Shown one piece after another: positions 24,183 to 32,255 of a DNA stretch of 56,873 nt; position 1 is the first letter of the stretch, and every line of letters starts with the position of its first letter. Source of the stretch: Alcanivorax sp. (GTDB taxonomy: Bacteria > Pseudomonadota > Gammaproteobacteria > Pseudomonadales > Alcanivoracaceae); the NCBI GenBank assembly GCA_022449455.1, contig JAKUPL010000027.1, positions 1 to 56,873 of the forward strand, read 5' to 3'. Below the pieces are notes generated by a model that ran no database searches, was not told the origin of the DNA, and saw only the letters and a program-made list of their open reading frames with translations. A program made the position numbers and the translations under genes.

Positions 24183-25529
24183 TCATTCCGGCGCGCGGAA
24201 CTGTTCCCAATTGCGCTGAAAGCGGGCCTGGTCGCGGGCCGCCTGGTGCCGCCGGCGGGCCGGCAGGGCGCTGAAGCCGGCGCCGTCCAGATCGATGAAC
24301 ACCGGCCGGTCGTCGGCGTCCACCAGAATGTTCTGCGCCTTGGCGTCGCCGTGCCAGAAGCCGGTGTCGCCGAGCCGCGCCAGCCAGCGTTCCACCGCCG
24401 GCGCCACCCGCCGGGCCCGCTCCCGGTCGTTTTCCATCAGCGTACTCAACGCCGCGCCGTCCACCCGGGGAAAGGCGATCACCGCGCCGCCGTCCGGCCG
24501 CCGCCGCAGCATCACCGGCCGGGGCGTGGGCACGCCCAGCAACGCCCAGGTCCAGCCCATCACCCAGGAAATGTCCGCGCGGGTGCGGAACAACCGCGCC
24601 CGCAGCCGTGCCTTGGCACCGCCCTCCCGATAATGCTTGATCACCCACAGGTCGTCGCCGTACACGCTGACGCGGCGGCCTTGCTTGATCAGCGGCAACA
24701 CCGTCGGATCACGCAGCGCCTCGGCAAGCGCCTCCCTCTGAGCGCCGGGCAGCGCGCGCCGGTACAGCCATTGCTCGCCGTGCTCCGCCCAGACGCCGAT
24801 GGCGGAGGATTCCCGGCGCCATTTCTTCATGGCGCTGCGCAGCCGCCGATTGCTGCGCCGCCGGATCATGGCGGCCAGCCCCCGGTCGCGCAGACCTTCG
24901 CGGCGCAGGCGCTCGACCACCTTGTCGACCAGGGCGTCACGCAGATCCAGGGGCATCTGCGCGCAGAACAGGGCCAGGTTGTCGAGAATCGCCGGCTCGT
25001 GGCGCAGGCCGCCGGGCAGCGGCGCCATTTCCCCGGCGTCGATGACCAGAAAGCGTTCACCGTCGAACAGAAAATTATCCAGGTGCAGATCAAGCTGGCG
25101 CAGGTCCGCGTGGTAGAGACTGAACAGGCTGTCCAGCAGGTCCTCGCCGAGGGCCAGGCCACGCTCGCCACGCAGCGCCGCCTGTCCGGACTGGCCGGCC
25201 ACCCAGTCGGTGATCAGGATGGCGCCGTGGGCGTCCTCGCTCTCATGGCGCAGGGCGGGCACCGCCAGGCCGGCGGCGATCAGTTCCCGGTGACGGGCCA
25301 CTTCGCGGCGCGCCTCGTCCTGATGGCCGGCGAAGAACAGCTTGGCGAACACGGTGTCACCGCGCCAGCGGGCACGCACCGCCAGCCGGCGGCCGGGCAG
25401 ATGGCGCAGCAGCACCTCGGCGCTGAGCGGATCGCCGTCCACTTCCACGGTGAACGGTCCGGCCCGGCTCCAGTCGCGGCCGGCCAGCTCCCGCCAATCG
25501 TCATAGTCTTGCGTGATATCGGTGCTCAA
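24183..25529 (-). CDS. Tandem two-domain LPS-kinase-like protein
   Basis: 448 residues holding two kinase-like modules. Module 1 has FAKLFF (K63), YHADLRQLD, LHLDNFLF (H149, D151, N152) and VIDAGE (D164). Module 2, in the C-terminal third, has WVIKHY, FWHGDAKAQNIL (H393-D395, K397, N400) and FIDLDGAG (D413). Both catalytic-loop and metal-binding motifs look usable. Pseudomonas aeruginosa has a similarly sized kinase-like protein in its waa cluster (PA5006, from memory). It probably phosphorylates core sugars. The start is a TTG overlapping the stop of the upstream gene as TTGA; no ATG is available before the conserved region. Confidence 0.72.
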   Translation of the reverse strand: MSTDITQDYDDWRELAGRDWSRAGPFTVEVDGDPLSAEVLLRHLPGRRLAVRARWRGDTVFAKLFFAGHQDEARREVARHRELIAAGLAVPALRHESEDAHGAILITDWVAGQSGQAALRGERGLALGEDLLDSLFSLYHADLRQLDLHLDNFLFDGERFLVIDAGEMAPLPGGLRHEPAILDNLALFCAQMPLDLRDALVDKVVERLRREGLRDRGLAAMIRRRSNRRLRSAMKKWRRESSAIGVWAEHGEQWLYRRALPGAQREALAEALRDPTVLPLIKQGRRVSVYGDDLWVIKHYREGGAKARLRARLFRTRADISWVMGWTWALLGVPTPRPVMLRRRPDGGAVIAFPRVDGAALSTLMENDRERARRVAPAVERWLARLGDTGFWHGDAKAQNILVDADDRPVFIDLDGAGFSALPARRRHQAARDQARFQRNWEQFRAPE

Positions 25530-26443
25530 GCCCCACCCCGTTTGCCCGGCATCAGGCTGGCAACATAGCGGCGCAGATAACGGGGGTGCAATGCCTGTCG
25601 CCAATCCGCGCCCAGGGCGATACGGAAAAACCGCCGCACCAGATCCGGCCGGCCGTGGCGGTCGGCCAGCTTGAGCAGGGAGATGGCGCGCCGCGCCCGG
25701 TAACGGCGGCGCTCGCCCTGGGCCCAGTCCGGCAGGCCGTTGTCGTCGAAGATCAGCGCTTCCAGATCCATGCCCACCGCCAGGGCGGCGTCCAGATCGT
25801 GACGCATGCTGTCCGTGTGCTTGTGGATCACCGCCACCGGCGCCGCGCTCACCGCCGCCGGATAACGGGCCAGGGCATGGGCGAACACCGGCAGATCCTC
25901 GGTGTGGCGCAGGGCCGGATCGTAGGCGGTGTGGGCGAACAGGTCGCGGTGCATGGCGCAGGCACCATTGGAAATAGTCAGCCTCTTGTCCAGATAGGCG
26001 CGGAAATTCACGCGCGGATCGTCACTGACCGGGGCCGGGGCGATGCGGTCCCGGCGGGCGCCGTCGTCCGCTTCATGGCCGCCGATGATCAGCCGCGCCC
26101 GGGGGTGCGCCTCGATGGTCTCCGCCAGCCGCGCCAGGGCACCGGGGCAGAGTTCGTCGTCGGCGTCCAGAAACAGCAGCCAGTCGTGACGCGCCTCGCG
26201 CAGCCCGCGATTGCGCACCGCCGCCAGACCGGCGTTGTCCTGGTGCACCACCCGGAACGGCTCCGCCCGCCGCGCGGCCAGGTCCGCCAGCACCGCTTCG
26301 GTGTCGTCGGTGGAGCCGTCGTTGATCACCACCACCTCGAACGGCGCATAGTCCTGGCGCAGCGCGGACACCAACGCCCGCTCGATGACCCGGGCGTAGT
26401 TGTAGGCCGGAATGACGATGGAAAAGCCGGGGCGCTCGCTCAT
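25526..26443 (-). CDS. Family 2 glycosyltransferase (LPS core)
   Basis: 305 residues, GT-A fold. SIVIPAYNYARVIERALVSAL at the N-terminus, VVINDGSTDDTEAVL, and LLFLDADDELCPGAL with the DXD-type metal site mark family GT2. A basic C-terminal tail (LHPRYLRRYVASLMPGKR) fits membrane association. It overlaps waaP by 4 nt upstream and the tandem kinase by 4 nt downstream. The specific sugar cannot be told. The longer open frame to 26866 is an alternate-frame shadow of waaP. Confidence 0.85.
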   Translation of the reverse strand: MSERPGFSIVIPAYNYARVIERALVSALRQDYAPFEVVVINDGSTDDTEAVLADLAARRAEPFRVVHQDNAGLAAVRNRGLREARHDWLLFLDADDELCPGALARLAETIEAHPRARLIIGGHEADDGARRDRIAPAPVSDDPRVNFRAYLDKRLTISNGACAMHRDLFAHTAYDPALRHTEDLPVFAHALARYPAAVSAAPVAVIHKHTDSMRHDLDAALAVGMDLEALIFDDNGLPDWAQGERRRYRARRAISLLKLADRHGRPDLVRRFFRIALGADWRQALHPRYLRRYVASLMPGKRGGA

Positions 26444-27285
26444 ATGTCCTTGCCTGGGTGTTCGCTGAAACGCAGTGGAAAGCTCGGCGTCTTTTCGAAA
26501 TAGCGCTGGTAGATGCCCTCCGCCTCGCGGCGGGCGGCGTCCAGCAACCGCGCCTTGTCGGCCAGCGCCTCGCGCAGCGGCATATCGGTGTAGGCGCGCA
26601 CGAAGCGCAGCAGATCCCGGTGGGTAAGATCCAGGCGCGCGGTGGAGAAGTACAGGCCGCCGATGTCCTTGGTGCGCCAGCGGCGCGGCACCCGGGTGCG
26701 CACCTGGGAGCGGTGCAGGTCGATCAGATGCAGCGGCGCGGTGGCGTCGTGGCGGTCCACCGCGGAGCGGGCGATCAGAAAGTGCCCCAGGTAGAAATCC
26801 CGGTGATTGACGCCGGCGTCGTGCATCGCCTTGGCGATTTCCCCGACCCGGCGGATCAGCGCCCATTTGAACGGCGCCGGGCCCGGGTGCAGCCGCCAGT
26901 GCTCGCCCAGTTCTTCCAGACTGACGGTGTGCATCAGTTCGTCGGTGACCAGAAACGAGCGGCGGCGGGCCGGGTTGGCGCCCTGCTCGCCGTAGCCGGC
27001 GATGCTCAGGGTGTCGATGCCGGCGGCCTGCACGGCGTGGATGGCGCGCACCTCCGACAGAGCGCCGAGCACCGGCAGCTTGCCCTGGGTGAGGTTCTTG
27101 ATGATTTCCTTCCAGCCCACCCCACCGTGGTACTTGAGAAAGTAATGCCGGCCATCGGCGATGAACCGCAGCGTGCGCCGCCCTTCCCGGGCACGGAACA
27201 CATCACCGTCCTGGCGGGCGGCCTGTTCCAGGGGATCCAGCCCCTGCCAGGCGCGGGCCAGATCGTCGCGCAGGTAAAGCGTCAT
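26440..27285 (-). CDS. waaP: LPS core heptose(I) kinase WaaP (RfaP)
   Basis: 281 residues. Eukaryotic-like kinase features are intact: the ATP lysine region YFLKYHGGVGWKEIIKNL (K51), the catalytic loop VNHRDFYLGHFL (H161-R-D163) and the metal-binding LIDLHRSQVR (D189). WaaP adds phosphate to heptose I of the inner core, important for outer-membrane stability. It is embedded in overlapping waaG-waaP-GT2 genes (ATGA junctions on both sides), the same order as in Pseudomonas. Confidence 0.95.
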   Translation of the reverse strand: MTLYLRDDLARAWQGLDPLEQAARQDGDVFRAREGRRTLRFIADGRHYFLKYHGGVGWKEIIKNLTQGKLPVLGALSEVRAIHAVQAAGIDTLSIAGYGEQGANPARRRSFLVTDELMHTVSLEELGEHWRLHPGPAPFKWALIRRVGEIAKAMHDAGVNHRDFYLGHFLIARSAVDRHDATAPLHLIDLHRSQVRTRVPRRWRTKDIGGLYFSTARLDLTHRDLLRFVRAYTDMPLREALADKARLLDAARREAEGIYQRYFEKTPSFPLRFSEHPGKDI

Positions 27286-28391
27286 GCGGATTCCTCGGCG
27301 GTGGCCGCGCCGTGGGGGCGGGCTTCGATGGCGTCCACCGCGTGGTCCACCAGGCTGTAGATGTCGGCGCCGGCGGCGAACTCCCGGCCGCGCTCACGCC
27401 ACCGATCCCGGGGCTGAAGCAGCAACTCCGACGCGGCGGCGGTGAGCGCCGCCGGGGTGGGATCGTCCAGCACCGCGCCCATGTCCGCGTCACGGATGTA
27501 GCCGGCGTAACCGCAGGCGGAGGTGGTCAGCACCGGCAAACCGGCAATGGCCGCTTCCAGCAGCACCGTGCCGGTGTTCTCCGCGTAGGCGGGATGCAGC
27601 AGCAGGTCCGCGGACCATAGCCAATCAGGCACGTTGTCCTGGCCGCCCATGAAGCGCACACGGCTGGCCACGCCAAGCCGCTCCGCCAGCCGCTGGTAGG
27701 GGCCGGCGTCGTCGTCGCCGACCACGAACAGGCGTACGTCGTCGCCCAGGCCGGCCAGCGCGCGGATAGCCCGATCCAGGCCCTTGGTGCGGAACCCGGA
27801 GCCCACGAACAACAGCAAGGGCGTGGTTTCCGCCACCCCCAGCTCGGTGCGCAGCCGCGCCCGACGCAGGGAGAAATCCTCCGGCAGCAGGCGGTCCCGG
27901 CGAATGCCCGGCGGCAGGTCCACGAAACGCCGGTCCGGGGTACCGTAATGACGCTGGTAGAGGGCGCGCTGACGGGGCGAAATCGACAACACGCCGGTGT
28001 TCAGCTCAGCCTTGAAAACCGCCGCCTCCATGGCCAGCTTGCTGCGGTAGCGCGGCAGCCAGCGTTTGGGGCCATGGTAACGGTCGGCCAGACAGCCATC
28101 GGCGGCGTAGTACCAGTCCAGACCGGGCATCTTGTTGAAACCCACCACCCGGTCGAAGCCTCCCAGGCGCGCGCGCACCGCGGTGGCGAAGGCGGCGTCG
28201 CGGGCATGGTTGCTGGCGCCGCCCACCGGCACCGTTTCCAGGAGCGGGCCTTCCGGCGCCGGGCCGTGCCAGGCACGGGTGAACACCGTCACCGAGTGGC
28301 CGCGCGCCACCGCCACCTGGGCGATGGCCAGCATGTCGCGCTGCAGGCCGCCGTAGGGAAAGTACTCGAACAGCAGGAACGCCAGCTTCAT
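27282..28391 (-). CDS. waaG: LPS core glucosyltransferase WaaG (RfaG)
   Basis: 369 residues, GT4 family. FEYFPYGGLQRDMLAIA at the N-terminus, VGFNKMPGLDWYYAADGC in the acceptor half, LLFVGSGFRTKGLDRAI and PAYAENTGTVLLEAAIAGLP in the donor half match WaaG, which transfers the first outer-core hexose to heptose II. The ATG at 28391 overlaps the waaC stop by 4 nt; the open frame beyond it is a shadow. Known WaaG proteins are peripheral on the inner leaflet of the membrane. Confidence 0.94.
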   Translation of the reverse strand: MKLAFLLFEYFPYGGLQRDMLAIAQVAVARGHSVTVFTRAWHGPAPEGPLLETVPVGGASNHARDAAFATAVRARLGGFDRVVGFNKMPGLDWYYAADGCLADRYHGPKRWLPRYRSKLAMEAAVFKAELNTGVLSISPRQRALYQRHYGTPDRRFVDLPPGIRRDRLLPEDFSLRRARLRTELGVAETTPLLLFVGSGFRTKGLDRAIRALAGLGDDVRLFVVGDDDAGPYQRLAERLGVASRVRFMGGQDNVPDWLWSADLLLHPAYAENTGTVLLEAAIAGLPVLTTSACGYAGYIRDADMGAVLDDPTPAALTAAASELLLQPRDRWRERGREFAAGADIYSLVDHAVDAIEARPHGAATAEESA

Positions 28392-29419
28392 GGACCCGCC
28401 ACCTCGATCAGGCTCTGCCACACCCGATGCGGCTTGAGACTGCTGAAACAGGGCGGCTCCACGCCGCGCCCCAGGCTGCCCCGGTAGGTGCAGCTTTCCT
28501 GCACGCAGGGCGCGCAGGGAAACTCCGCCGCCAGACTGCGCGCGCGCGGTCCGCGCACGCCGGTAAGGCGCGGGTCGGTGGGTCCGTACAGGGCGATGCC
28601 GGGCAGGCCGGCGGCGGCGGCCAGATGCGCCAGACCGGTGTCCACCGCCAGGAAACCGTCCCAGTGCAGCAGCTTGTCGGTGAGTTCGGCCAGCGACAGG
28701 CGGGGCAGCACCCGCACCGCGTCCAGGCCACGGCACAGCCGTTCGGCGCGGGCTTTCTCCACCTCATTGCCCCACGGCAGCCAGACCCGGTGGCCGGCGG
28801 CGTCGGCGCGCTCCGCCAGGTCCCGCCAGTAGGGTTCCGGGTAATGCTTGGTGGGCCAGGTGGTGCCGTGGCAGAACACCAGCTCGGCGCCGGGCTCGCC
28901 GAGCCCCCGTGGCACGTGCTCGCGCACCAGACCGTAGTCCGGCTCGTCGTCCGGCGGCGCGTAGCCCAGGGCGGCGGCGAACAACTGCCGCACCCGGGTG
29001 ATGGCGTGCTGGCCCCGGGGCACCGCCAGCGGGTGGTCGAGCACCCGGGCGGACAGCCGCTCGCGGGCGGAAGCCCGATCCAGCCCGAACTTGGGGCCCT
29101 CGGCGAGACGGGTGATAAAGGCGCTTTTGATCAGCCCCTGGGCGTCGATCACCGCGTCGTAGCGGCGCGCCCGCAGGGCCGCCTTGAAGGTACCCCACTC
29201 GCCGCTGCGGCGGGCCCGCAGGGGATGGCGGCGCCACTCGCGCAGCTTGCAGGGCAGCACCTGCTCCACCGCCGGGTGGCGGCCGGCCAGATCGGCGAAC
29301 GGCGCTTCCACCACCCAGTCCACCCGCAGCCCAGGCAAGGCGGCGGCGGCGTCGGTGAGCGCCGGCAAGGTGTGAATGACGTCGCCCATGGACGACGTCT
29401 TGATCAGAAGAACATGCAT
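28388..29419 (-). CDS. waaC: LPS heptosyltransferase I WaaC (RfaC)
   Basis: 343 residues, GT9 family. VLLIKTSSMGDVIHTLPALTDA at the N-terminus, YDAVIDAQGLIKSAFI, CHGTTWPTKHYP and FLAVDTGLAHLAAAAGLP identify the enzyme that adds the first heptose to Kdo. The C-terminal CAPCVQESC cysteine cluster is seen in many heptosyltransferases. It lies 7 nt downstream of the LPS-kinase-like gene and overlaps waaG. Confidence 0.93.
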   Translation of the reverse strand: MHVLLIKTSSMGDVIHTLPALTDAAAALPGLRVDWVVEAPFADLAGRHPAVEQVLPCKLREWRRHPLRARRSGEWGTFKAALRARRYDAVIDAQGLIKSAFITRLAEGPKFGLDRASARERLSARVLDHPLAVPRGQHAITRVRQLFAAALGYAPPDDEPDYGLVREHVPRGLGEPGAELVFCHGTTWPTKHYPEPYWRDLAERADAAGHRVWLPWGNEVEKARAERLCRGLDAVRVLPRLSLAELTDKLLHWDGFLAVDTGLAHLAAAAGLPGIALYGPTDPRLTGVRGPRARSLAAEFPCAPCVQESCTYRGSLGRGVEPPCFSSLKPHRVWQSLIEVAGP

Positions 29420-29426
29420 GCTGTGT

Positions 29427-30197
29427 CTACGATTGCCGCTCTTTCGGGGCCAGTTGCCGGAGCAGCCTGCGGTCGGCGGCGCTCAGCCGGGACCGGCCCA
29501 GATAACGCTGCAGAAAACGCAGGCGATCGTGCAGCCCGACGCCCTGGGTGCGGCGCGACAGACTCTCCATATCGCGCAGCCGATGGGCGGCGCCGGCCGG
29601 ATGGCGCGCCTTTTCCAGATCGATGAAGCGTACATCAAAGCGCCCCAGGGCGGGCCGCCAGGCGACAAAAATATGTTTCGGGTAGAGCGTGCGGTGGGCC
29701 ACGCCGCGGCTGTGCATATAGCGCAGGGCATCGGCCACGTCCTGCACCAGCCGCCAGCGCTGTACCGGCGACAACGCCAGGCGATTGAGCCGGTCGAGAC
29801 TTTCGAAACCGTCCAGGCCCAGGCTCACCAGCACCGTGTAGCGGTGGCCGTCGGCGCCGGTACGGCTGTCGAAGAACACCGGCCGGGCCACCGGAATGCC
29901 CCGTTTCAGGCAGTCCACCAGGGCGCGGAACTCCTTCACCAGGGTGGGTTCCCCGCGCAGCGGGTGGCGCAGGCTGGGACGCAGCTGATCGCGCTGGCGC
30001 TTGATGTAGAGACTGTGCAGCCGCCCCTCGCCGTCGGCCAGCCGCACCCGATAGACGCTCAGCTCACCGCCGTAGCGATAGTTGGGCTCGTCCACCCGCT
30101 CGGCGTCCGGCAGCTTCCACCAGGCGTCCAGGTCGTTCAGCCCCAGCGTCAGAAAAACGGCCCGCCAGTCGCTGGCGAGAAAAGATCGCGATCCCAT
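29427..30197 (-). CDS. InaA-family LPS kinase-like protein with altered catalytic loop
   Basis: 256 residues between waaF and waaC. The kinase scaffold is visible: SLYIKRQRDQLRP with K66, GIPVARPVFF, ALRYMHSRGVAHRTLYPKHIFV and the metal-binding FIDLEKAR (D193). At the catalytic loop the usual HRD reads HRT (168-170). From memory, InaA-like proteins often vary here, so it may use another residue or act as a partner rather than an active kinase. ATG at 30197 is 2 nt after the waaF stop; the open frame to 30596 is a shadow. Confidence 0.8.
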   Translation of the reverse strand: MGSRSFLASDWRAVFLTLGLNDLDAWWKLPDAERVDEPNYRYGGELSVYRVRLADGEGRLHSLYIKRQRDQLRPSLRHPLRGEPTLVKEFRALVDCLKRGIPVARPVFFDSRTGADGHRYTVLVSLGLDGFESLDRLNRLALSPVQRWRLVQDVADALRYMHSRGVAHRTLYPKHIFVAWRPALGRFDVRFIDLEKARHPAGAAHRLRDMESLSRRTQGVGLHDRLRFLQRYLGRSRLSAADRRLLRQLAPKERQS

Positions 30198-30199
30198 GG

Positions 30200-31246
30200 T
30201 CAGTTCCCTCCGACGCTCAGCCCCCGCAGAGCGGTGACCACCCGCGCCGGCTCCAGCAGACGCATGCAGTTGTGATGCTCCAGCGGGCACTCCCGCTGAA
30301 AACAAGGGCTGCAGTCCAGCCCCAGGCGTTCGACGGCCACCCGCTGCCCCAGCGGCGGCGTGAAACCCGGCGAGGTGGACCCGTACACCGCCACCAGCGG
30401 CCGGTTCAGGGCGGCGGCGATGTGCATCAACCCGGAATCGTTGCTGACCACCGCGTCGGTGGCCGACAACAGGTCCACCGCCTGCTCCAGACTGGTGGCG
30501 CCGGCCAGCACCCGCACCCGGTCCCGCCCGGCCGCCGGCAGAGCGGCGACGATGGCGTCCGCCACCGGACGATCCTTGGCGGAGCCGAACAGCCACACCC
30601 GGCCGCCCTGCTCGATCCAGTCGGCGGCCACGGCGGCGTAATGCTGTTCCGGCCAGCGCTTGGAGGGGCCGAATTCGGCGCCGGGGCAGAGCCCCAGCAC
30701 CGGCCGGTCCGCCGCCAGCTCGTGCTGTTCGCGGGCGGCGGCCACCGACGCCGGGTCCACCTCCAGATGGGGCGGGCGGATCTCCTCCAGAACCGGCACC
30801 GGCGCGTCCGCCGGTCGCGCCAGCGCCACGAAACGCTGCACCATCAGCGGGTAGCGTTCCTTGTCCAGCCGGCGCACGTCATTAAGCAGGCCGTAACGCA
30901 TCTCGCCGCGCCAGCCGGTGCGGCGGGGCACGCCGGCCCAGAACGGCAGCAACGCGGATTTCAGGGAGTTGGGCAACACATAGGCGTGGTCGTAGCGGCC
31001 GCGCAGGGCGCGCCCCTCGGCGCGCCGCTGGCGCAGTTTCAGCTCGCCATGGCCGAACGGCAGATCCAGGGCCTGACGCACTTCCGGCATGCGCGACAGC
31101 AGCGGCCGGCACCAGGCCGGCGCCAGCACATCGATGTGGCAGGGCTGTCGCGCCTGGAGGTCGGCGAACAGGGTCTGCGCCATCACCATGTCGCCGACCC
31201 AGGACGGGCCGACGACCAGGATGCGGGGACGCGCCGGGTCCGTCAC
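30200..31246 (-). CDS. waaF: LPS heptosyltransferase II WaaF (RfaF)
   Basis: 348 residues with the GTG start chosen, GT9 family. ILVVGPSWVGDMVMAQTLF, HAYVLPNSLKSALLPFWAGVP, LGLCPGAEFGPSKRWP, and SNDSGLMHIAAALNRP with a C-terminal CSPCFQRECPLEHHNCM cluster identify the transferase that adds heptose II. An ATG at 31285 would add 13 residues and overlap ilvE by 19 nt; the GTG at 31246 places the start close to the known N-terminus. Neither has a strong ribosome-binding site. It leads the overlapping waa run downstream of ilvE. Confidence 0.92.
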   Translation of the reverse strand: MTDPARPRILVVGPSWVGDMVMAQTLFADLQARQPCHIDVLAPAWCRPLLSRMPEVRQALDLPFGHGELKLRQRRAEGRALRGRYDHAYVLPNSLKSALLPFWAGVPRRTGWRGEMRYGLLNDVRRLDKERYPLMVQRFVALARPADAPVPVLEEIRPPHLEVDPASVAAAREQHELAADRPVLGLCPGAEFGPSKRWPEQHYAAVAADWIEQGGRVWLFGSAKDRPVADAIVAALPAAGRDRVRVLAGATSLEQAVDLLSATDAVVSNDSGLMHIAAALNRPLVAVYGSTSPGFTPPLGQRVAVERLGLDCSPCFQRECPLEHHNCMRLLEPARVVTALRGLSVGGN

Positions 31247-31266
31247 TGGTTCAGGCCCGTAGCCGG

Positions 31267-32187
31267 TTACGGATAGGTCAGCCATTCCCGGTGCTCGTCG
31301 GACTTGCCGCGCACCAGATCGAAATAGACCGACTGCAGTTCCTCGGTGATGGGACCGCGCTTGCCTTCGCCGATGATGCGGCCGTCCAGCTCACGGATCG
31401 GCGTGACCTCGGCGGCGGTGCCGGTGAAGAAGGCTTCGTCGGCGATGTAGAACTCATCGCGGGTGAGGCGCTTCTCTCGCACCTTGTAGCCCCGTTCCTC
31501 GGCCAGCTGGATGATGGTCTTGCGGGTGATGCCATCCAGGCAGGAGGTCAGTTCCGGCGTATAGAGCATGCCGTCGCGGATCAGGAACACGTTCTCGCCG
31601 GAACCTTCCGCCACGTAGCCTTCGTTATCCAGCAGCAGCGCTTCGTCGGCGCCGCCGGACAGGGCTTCGTTGAGCGCCAGCATGGAGTTCATGTAGCTGC
31701 CGGAAGACTTGGCTTTGCACATGGTGATGTTGACGTGGTGGCGGGTGTAGCTGGAGGTGCGCACCTTGATGCCCAGTTCCAGCGCTTCCGGCGACATGTA
31801 CGACGGCCATTCCCAGGCGGCCACCGCCACGTGCACGTTGAGGCCGTTGGCGCGCAGACCCATGCCTTCGCTGCCGTAGAACACCAGCGGGCGCAGATAG
31901 GCGTGGGGCAGCTTGTTTTCACGGACCACGGTGGTGTGCGCGTCGTTGATCTGCTGCTTGCTGAAGGGCACCTTCATGGACAGGATCTTGGCGCTGTTGA
32001 ACAGGCGATCGGTGTGTTCCTTGAGACGGAAGATCGCCGGGCCGCGACCGGTTTCGTAGGCGCGCACGCCCTCGAACACGCCCATGCCGTAATGCAGCGT
32101 ATGGGTGAGCACGTGGATCTTGGCGTCGCGCCAGGGAATCAGCTCACCATCCAACCAGATAACACCGTCTCTATCAGCCATGGACAT
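31267..32187 (-). CDS. ilvE: Branched-chain amino-acid aminotransferase IlvE
   Basis: 306 residues, class IV PLP aminotransferase. THTLHYGMGVFEGVRAY, YLRPLVFYGSEGMGL, CKAKSSGSYMNSMLA with the PLP lysine, AEGSGENVFL and FFTGTAAEVTPI are diagnostic. It performs the last step of Val/Leu/Ile synthesis. AGGAG precedes the first ATG; a second ATG lies two codons on. It is followed 20 nt later by waaF, so amino-acid and LPS genes may share transcripts, as they do in Pseudomonas. Confidence 0.96.
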   Translation of the reverse strand: MSMADRDGVIWLDGELIPWRDAKIHVLTHTLHYGMGVFEGVRAYETGRGPAIFRLKEHTDRLFNSAKILSMKVPFSKQQINDAHTTVVRENKLPHAYLRPLVFYGSEGMGLRANGLNVHVAVAAWEWPSYMSPEALELGIKVRTSSYTRHHVNITMCKAKSSGSYMNSMLALNEALSGGADEALLLDNEGYVAEGSGENVFLIRDGMLYTPELTSCLDGITRKTIIQLAEERGYKVREKRLTRDEFYIADEAFFTGTAAEVTPIRELDGRIIGEGKRGPITEELQSVYFDLVRGKSDEHREWLTYP

Positions 32188-32255
32188 GGCGGTTCGTCTC
32201 CTAAATCAAAATGGCCTCGGCCCCGCGGCCTCGACCGAACGTCGTCATCCCGTCG

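Noticed and set aside
29427-30197. Frameshift or pseudogene status for the InaA-like kinase because of HRT
   Set aside because: The frame is intact, of normal length and tightly packed between waaF and waaC; a single residue change is not decay.
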